NCBI RefSeq assembly: GCF_900167065.1
Contig: NZ_FUYA01000009.1
Coordinates: 51,080-115,079, forward strand
Source: Desulfobaculum bizertense DSM 18034
GTDB taxonomy: Bacteria; Desulfobacterota; Desulfovibrionia; Desulfovibrionales; Desulfovibrionaceae
Length of the DNA stretch: 64,000 bases
Reading direction: 5' to 3'
The translations under genes and the position numbers were made by a program. Under the pieces are notes generated by a model that was not told the origin of the DNA, ran no database searches, and saw only the letters and a list, made by a program, of their open reading frames with translations. This document shows, piece by piece, positions 59,996-64,000 of the stretch (positions within the stretch are counted from its first letter, which is position 1; the number at the start of each line of letters is the position of its first letter).

Positions 59996-61255
59996 ATGGT
60001 GGTTTCTGCAAGCTGGAACTGGGAGCCTGGGGAGCAAATGCTTCTTGATCTCGGCTCCTGCAGAGAAAAGTATGAATGGATAGAGGAACTCCACGCAAGT
60101 GCAGATGGCGAAAAGATCGCTGCTGTAGTTAATGTGGAGGGCGAGTTTACCGCCTGTGTCAATGGTGAAAACTGGGAAGACACCTACGACCGGGTTTGGG
60201 GCCTGCAATTTTCTCCTGATGGCCGTCTCTGTGGCTTCGCTCAGTCAATGGGCGAGTGGTATGTCGCAGTTGATGGAGCCACATGGGAAGGCCCGTATGG
60301 TTACGCGTGGCATTTGCTGTTTAATAATGACGGTTCCCGCATTGGCTGCGCTGTCCAGCAGGACATGCGCTACGGTATGGCAACGGAAGGCCAGCTGTGG
60401 GACACATTCTACGCGAATGCAAACAATTTTACGATGAGTAGCGATGGTTCTTCCACTGCTGCTGCTGTCCAGACTATCGACATGGGACAGGCTGAGACTG
60501 AAAAATTTGCAGCAGGAACCTATTCTGTTGCGGTTGACGGAAAGGCCTGGGACCATAATTTTGTCAATGTCTTTGGCATCTCTTTCTCCCCTGATGCACG
60601 TCACGTTGCGGCAGAAGTTCGTAGCGGCATGTATGACTACACCATATGTGTTGACGGCAAGATGTGGGACACGACGTACCAGAGTGTCTGGACTCCTGTC
60701 TTCCACCCCACCACGCAGGCAGTTGTTGCTCCTGTTCGCCAGAAGGGTCAGTGGACACTGGCTCAGGATGGCCGTGGAATTTGGCCGACCTTTGTTCAGT
60801 GCTGGCACCCTCAGTTCAGCGCGGACGGCCAGCATCTCGCCGCTATTGTTTCTCCGAAGTTTGGTCGTTGGACGGTTGCTGTTGATGGCACGCCGTGGAA
60901 CGCAAGCTTTGGTGATTCCGTGACGCATCTCGCAATGAGTGCTGACGGAAAGCGTGCTGCTGCAGTCGGCAAGGAAGACGAAAAATGGTCTCTCCTTGTT
61001 GATGGCAAGGCCTGGCAGGGCAAGTATGACATGGTGTATGCACCTCGCTTTAGTGCTGATGGTGCGCATGTTGGTGCTGTTATCGAAAAGGGTGGCAAGT
61101 TTAGCTATGCCATCGACGGCAAAGAATATGGCCGGAGCTTCGAGCAGTGTTGGCAGCCTGTGTTTAGTCCTGATTCGACACACGTACTTCTGCGCTGTGT
61201 GGAAAACGACAAATACTACCGCCGCGTTGTGCCGGTGTCCGAAATTACCGGATAG
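59996..61255 (+). CDS. tmcD: TmcD-like beta-propeller protein of the Tmc complex
   Basis: Protein of 419 residues built from about eight repeats of a WD-like blade with the pattern FSxDG...AAxV...G.W.VAVDGxxW. No signal peptide or membrane segment, so probably cytoplasmic. The position directly before the NarI-like and HdrD-like genes matches the non-cofactor subunit of the transmembrane complex Tmc of Desulfovibrio, whose role is not established. AAGGAGG precedes the ATG. The symbol is given by context and composition. Confidence 0.78.
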   Translation: MVVSASWNWEPGEQMLLDLGSCREKYEWIEELHASADGEKIAAVVNVEGEFTACVNGENWEDTYDRVWGLQFSPDGRLCGFAQSMGEWYVAVDGATWEGPYGYAWHLLFNNDGSRIGCAVQQDMRYGMATEGQLWDTFYANANNFTMSSDGSSTAAAVQTIDMGQAETEKFAAGTYSVAVDGKAWDHNFVNVFGISFSPDARHVAAEVRSGMYDYTICVDGKMWDTTYQSVWTPVFHPTTQAVVAPVRQKGQWTLAQDGRGIWPTFVQCWHPQFSADGQHLAAIVSPKFGRWTVAVDGTPWNASFGDSVTHLAMSADGKRAAAVGKEDEKWSLLVDGKAWQGKYDMVYAPRFSADGAHVGAVIEKGGKFSYAIDGKEYGRSFEQCWQPVFSPDSTHVLLRCVENDKYYRRVVPVSEITG

Positions 61256-61266
61256 GAGGGAGAGCA

Positions 61267-61929
61267 ATGCAGAGTTTTTATAACTTCGTAAGCGGCCCTC
61301 TGGTCTGGGTTGCTTTTGCGGTTTTCCTTGGCGGGAGCATTTGGCGCATCTGGTCTCTTTTGAGCCTGACAGCAAAAAAGGACACCTATGTCACTGAGTA
61401 CTGGAGCTGGAAGCATGCTTTCCGTTCGATTGCTCACTGGATTATTCCTTTTCGCTCGGTGAATTCCCGTATGGAACCAGTCATGTCAATTGTGACTTTT
61501 GTCTTTCACATTTGTCTGGTTCTGGTTCCGCTGTTTACCCTGGGGCACATTGTGCTTCTGGAGGAAAGCGTTCTTGGCTGGAGCTGGCCGACCCTGCCCG
61601 ATTACGTGGCTGACATTGCTGCCATCCTCGTACTGGTTGGCTGTGTGTACTTTGCATGGCGCAGACTGTCTCTGCCTCAGGTTAAGTTTGTCACCACCGC
61701 ATCGGACTTTGTCATCCTCGCAATCGTTGCTGCACCGTTCTTGACTGGCGTTCTCGCCTATCATCAGATCGGTGGCGCTTTGCTGGTGACAACGCTTCAC
61801 ATTCTGGCAGGCGAACTGATGCTCGTATGCATCCCCTTCACCCGGCTGGCTCACATGCTCTACTTTGTCTACACCCGTGGCTACACTGCTTCTGAATTTG
61901 GCGCAGTTCGTCACGTTAAGGACTGGTAG
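61267..61929 (+). CDS. tmcC: TmcC-like membrane subunit
   Basis: Protein of 220 residues with five to six hydrophobic segments (about 8-30, 68-95, 108-130, 142-165, 172-200). Several membrane histidines (HW, FHIC, GHIV, YHQIGG, LHILAG) can ligate b-type heme, as in NarI/DsrM-like subunits that pass electrons between quinone pool and partner proteins. GGAGGGAGAG lies upstream of ATG 61267, eleven bases after tmcD. It would carry electrons between the periplasmic cytochrome and the cytoplasmic Fe-S subunit. Confidence 0.85.
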   Translation: MQSFYNFVSGPLVWVAFAVFLGGSIWRIWSLLSLTAKKDTYVTEYWSWKHAFRSIAHWIIPFRSVNSRMEPVMSIVTFVFHICLVLVPLFTLGHIVLLEESVLGWSWPTLPDYVADIAAILVLVGCVYFAWRRLSLPQVKFVTTASDFVILAIVAAPFLTGVLAYHQIGGALLVTTLHILAGELMLVCIPFTRLAHMLYFVYTRGYTASEFGAVRHVKDW

Positions 61930-61965
61930 ACCTGAGCGCTAATTCTTCTTTAAGGAGTAAGGACT

Positions 61966-63390
61966 ATGGCTGAAAACACTGAAAGTGTTGAACAGGCCGA
62001 AGCCCCGATGACATTCATACAGAAGGTAGCGGCAAAATCCAGGGAAGACCGGGAACAGGGCCGTTACGACTACGACAGCATCGAGGACCTCGGGCTCGAC
62101 GAGGGCATGAAAAAGCTCACGCCAGAGCGCATTGAAAATACCGTGAATGAGGTTGTGAAGGGCGAGTGTGGCGCACGGCTGCGCGCATACGTGGAGACAT
62201 GTGTGCACTGTGGTCTGTGTTCCGAGGCCTGCCATCACTATCTCTCTAATGATAAAGATCCTAAGTTTTCCCCGGTGGGCAAAGTCAAGCGCACCATGTG
62301 GAAAATGATCAAGAAGAACGGCAAACTCAGCCCCGAAGAAATTCGTGAGTGTTCTGTTGTTTCTTCGACAGAGTGTAACCTCTGCCGCCGTTGCCAGCAG
62401 TATTGTCCGTTTGGCATCGACATTGCCTACATGCTCCAGACTGTACGCCGGGTTTGTTCCAAGCTGGATATGTCCCCTCAGTACATTCAGGATACGGTAA
62501 ACAGCCACGCTTCGACCATGAACCAGATGTGGGTCAAGGAAGATGAGTGGATTGATACCTTGCAGTGGCAGGAAGACGAAGCTCGAGACGAGTTCCCGAA
62601 CATTCGTATTCCTGTGGGCAAAGATGGTGCAGAGTTCATGTACTCTGTTATTGCCCCTGAGCCGAAGTTCAGAACGCACCTGATCTATCAGGCTGCTGCG
62701 ATTTTCCATGCAGCTGGCCTTGACTGGACCATGCCCGAAGAACCCGGTTGGGATAACTCCGATATGGCTATGTTCACCGGTGACTTTGAGACGATGGGTC
62801 GCGTCAAGAAGGCTCATTATGAAGCCGCTCAGCGCCTGCACTCCAAGTACATCGTTATGGGTGAATGTGGTCACGCTTTCCGAAGCGTGTATGACGTGGG
62901 TAACCGTTGGCTTGGCTGGAAAATGCCACCGCTTCCGATGGTTCACTCCCTTGAGTTCTTTGAGCAGCTTATCAAGGACGGCCGGATCAAGGTCCGTGAG
63001 AAGTTCCCTGAAAAGGTGACCTTCCATGATCCGTGTAATACGGTTCGTGGACGCGGTCTTCATGAGTGCGGTCGCTATGTTGCCAATGCCTTCACGCAGG
63101 GTGTTGTCGAGATGGAGCCGAACAGAGAACATAACCTCTGCTGTAACGCAGGTGGTGGTGTCATTAACTGTGGACCGCCGTGGAAAACCAAGCGCGTGCT
63201 GTCCAACCGTGCTAAGGCTGAACAGCTTGCCCGTGTGAAAGACATGGGTGTAAATACGGTTGTATGTCCCTGCCATAACTGCCATGGCGGGCTTGAAGAC
63301 ATCATCCATCATTACGGCCTTGAGATGGAGTTGAAGTTCCTTGGCGATCTTATCTATGAATTCATGGAAAAGCCTGGGGCTGTTGAGTAA
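61966..63390 (+). CDS. tmcB: TmcB-like Fe-S / CCG-domain subunit (HdrD family)
   Basis: Protein of 474 residues. Two [4Fe-4S] binding motifs: CVHCGLCSEACH (Cys79, 82, 85, 89) and CNLCRRCQQYCPFG (Cys137, 140, 143, 147). The C-terminal half has a complete CCG cysteine set, HDPCN near 350, NLCCNAGGG near 388 and CPCHNCH near 437; the region around ECGHAF near 300 lacks a full CC motif. This is the HdrD/TmcB layout. It is cytoplasmic and may exchange electrons with a thiol or DsrC-like partner by analogy to related complexes. AAGGAG precedes the ATG. Confidence 0.9.
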   Translation: MAENTESVEQAEAPMTFIQKVAAKSREDREQGRYDYDSIEDLGLDEGMKKLTPERIENTVNEVVKGECGARLRAYVETCVHCGLCSEACHHYLSNDKDPKFSPVGKVKRTMWKMIKKNGKLSPEEIRECSVVSSTECNLCRRCQQYCPFGIDIAYMLQTVRRVCSKLDMSPQYIQDTVNSHASTMNQMWVKEDEWIDTLQWQEDEARDEFPNIRIPVGKDGAEFMYSVIAPEPKFRTHLIYQAAAIFHAAGLDWTMPEEPGWDNSDMAMFTGDFETMGRVKKAHYEAAQRLHSKYIVMGECGHAFRSVYDVGNRWLGWKMPPLPMVHSLEFFEQLIKDGRIKVREKFPEKVTFHDPCNTVRGRGLHECGRYVANAFTQGVVEMEPNREHNLCCNAGGGVINCGPPWKTKRVLSNRAKAEQLARVKDMGVNTVVCPCHNCHGGLEDIIHHYGLEMELKFLGDLIYEFMEKPGAVE

Positions 63391-63412
63391 ATCAAGCCAC
63401 GTCAAGCAAGGA

Positions 63413-63433
63413 GTTGCGGATGCTGTCCGCAAC
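63413..63433 (+). promoter_or_regulatory. intercistronic hairpin before the cytochrome gene
   Basis: Perfect 8-bp stem GTTGCGGA, loop TGCTG, TCCGCAAC, in the 57-base spacer between the TmcB-like and cytochrome genes, just upstream of the AGGGGG ribosome site. It may stabilise or separate the cytochrome transcript. Confidence 0.6.
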
Positions 63434-63447
63434 AGGGGGATACAATC

Positions 63448-63837
63448 ATGAGCATGAAAAAGCTGGGACTGTTGATCACCTTGGCAGCGCTTGCTGGCCT
63501 GCTTTGTGTGGCAACAGCCTTTTCACAGGAAGATATCATGCAGCTGAAAGACCCTGCCTTTGGCCAGAACCAGCGCCCGGCAGCAGTGTTTCAGCATGAT
63601 ATGCATAACGAAAAAGCAGAGATTGATGACTGCGCCGCATGTCATCATGTCTATGAAAATGGACAGAAGCTCGAAGACGAGGATTCCGTAGGAACATCTT
63701 GCTCCGAGTGCCATACTCTGAAAAATCAGGGCAAACAGCCCGGACTGATGCTTGCTTATCATAAGCAGTGCAAGTCCTGTCACGTTGCGAAGGGCGTAGG
63801 CCCTGTGACGTGTGCTGGTTGCCATCAGAAAAAATAA
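63448..63837 (+). CDS. tmcA: acidic tetraheme cytochrome c3 (type II, TmcA)
   Basis: Protein of 129 residues with an N-terminal Sec signal (about 1-26). Four heme motifs: CAACH (62-66), CSECH (85-89), CKSCH (108-112) and CAGCH (122-126). Further histidines (50, 53, 67, 105) can serve as second axial ligands, giving four bis-His hemes as in class III cytochromes. The acidic DDC/EDEDS composition and position next to TmcBCD-like genes indicate the type II c3 that accepts electrons from hydrogenase-reduced type I c3. AGGGGG lies upstream of ATG 63448. It ends before a strong terminator. Confidence 0.92.
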   Translation: MSMKKLGLLITLAALAGLLCVATAFSQEDIMQLKDPAFGQNQRPAAVFQHDMHNEKAEIDDCAACHHVYENGQKLEDEDSVGTSCSECHTLKNQGKQPGLMLAYHKQCKSCHVAKGVGPVTCAGCHQKK

Positions 63838-63880
63838 GTTTTGACAACTCAGCGTGATGCTGAGGTGAAAGACTGTCTTG

Positions 63881-63909
63881 GGACGCCCCGAAAGGGGCGT
63901 CCTTTTTTT
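63881..63909 (+). terminator. rho-independent terminator of the tmc-type operon
   Basis: Stem GGACGCCCC, loop GAAA, GGGGCGTCC, then seven T. A small CTCAGC/GCTGAG hairpin precedes it at 63848-63864. Confidence 0.95.
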
Positions 63910-63960
63910 GTGTCTGATGAAAAGAGCTTGACGAAAAGAGGGGAGAGGAGTCGTTCCCTT

Positions 63961-64000
63961 TATGGGACGTATGGGACGTATGGGACGTATGGGACGTATG
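63961..64000. repeat. 9-bp tandem repeat cut by the window edge
   Basis: TATGGGACG is repeated four times with a fifth partial copy to the last base. Nine is a multiple of three, so it could lie in a frame (ATG GGA CGT). Total copy number is not visible. Confidence 0.9.

Noticed and set aside
60245..61375. 376-codon minus-strand frame opposite the TmcD-like gene
   Set aside because: The plus strand shows regular beta-propeller repeats; the antisense frame only mirrors them.
61939..63432. 497-codon minus-strand frame opposite the TmcB-like gene
   Set aside because: The plus strand has Fe-S and CCG motifs; the opposite frame has none and contains low-complexity-like composition.
1..64000. tRNA, rRNA, insertion sequence or prophage
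   Set aside because: No cloverleaf-like sequence, rRNA segment, transposase, integrase or phage structural gene was recognised on either strand; a tRNA search program could still find one I missed.

Overview
The window looks like chromosome from a sulfate-reducing deltaproteobacterium of the Desulfovibrio type. The strongest pointer is the right end, where a WD-like protein, a NarI-like membrane subunit, an HdrD-like Fe-S/CCG protein and an acidic tetraheme cytochrome c3 form a transmembrane electron-transfer complex of the Tmc type. Abundant partner-switching regulators (PP2C phosphatase, RsbW-like kinase, STAS protein) fit this group. I found no rRNA, tRNA, CRISPR array, transposase or phage gene. 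Genus and species cannot be read from the sequence.

Layout. (1) 259-20689, plus strand: one tightly packed exopolysaccharide operon, most genes overlapping by 1-4 bases. It encodes an acetyltransferase, a GT2 glycosyltransferase fused to a Wza-like export lipoprotein, a Wzx-like flippase, a Wzc-like copolymerase with a degenerate kinase domain, several glycosyltransferases, a GH-like lipoprotein, a Wzy-like polymerase, a WecG/TagA glycosyltransferase with two STAS domains, an initiating sugar-phosphate transferase, an RsbW-like kinase and a doubly degenerate nucleotidyltransferase/sugar-transferase fusion. (2) 20723-24012, minus strand: PAS-PP2C phosphatase, PAS protein and metallophosphoesterase. 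It converges on the operon at a shared terminator and could supply the phosphatase of its switch. (3) 24174-31923: VOC protein, M20 peptidase with a hairpin-rich 3' region, UbiD-like decarboxylase, and a minus-strand group with an acyltransferase, a GT-like protein, a PqqD-like protein and two unknowns. (4) 32018-36513: a second partner-switching set with two PP2C phosphatases, a kinase and a STAS protein. (5) 36666-39699: an ABC transporter with a large insertion in its ATPase domain plus a cyclic-nucleotide-binding protein, followed by a 490-bp gap full of hairpins. (6) 40192-50457, minus strand: FtsX-like permease, LolD-like ATPase, a 1628-residue M28-like/FtsX fusion and two OPT-like membrane proteins. 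(7) 50523-59345, minus strand: a second glycan locus with a NodB-like deacetylase, MurG-like and GT4 glycosyltransferases, a histidine phosphatase, a radical SAM/SPASM/TPR protein and a CofD/YvcK-like protein. (8) 59996-63837, plus strand: the tmc-type operon with a clear terminator. The window ends inside a 9-bp tandem repeat.

Two features stand out. First, surface-glycan production and partner-switching signalling are physically joined: STAS domains are fused to a glycosyltransferase and the predicted kinase lies inside the same operon. Second, several proteins look like pseudoenzymes kept in intact reading frames: the Wzc-like kinase, the nucleotidyltransferase/PGT fusion and the M28-like peptidase.
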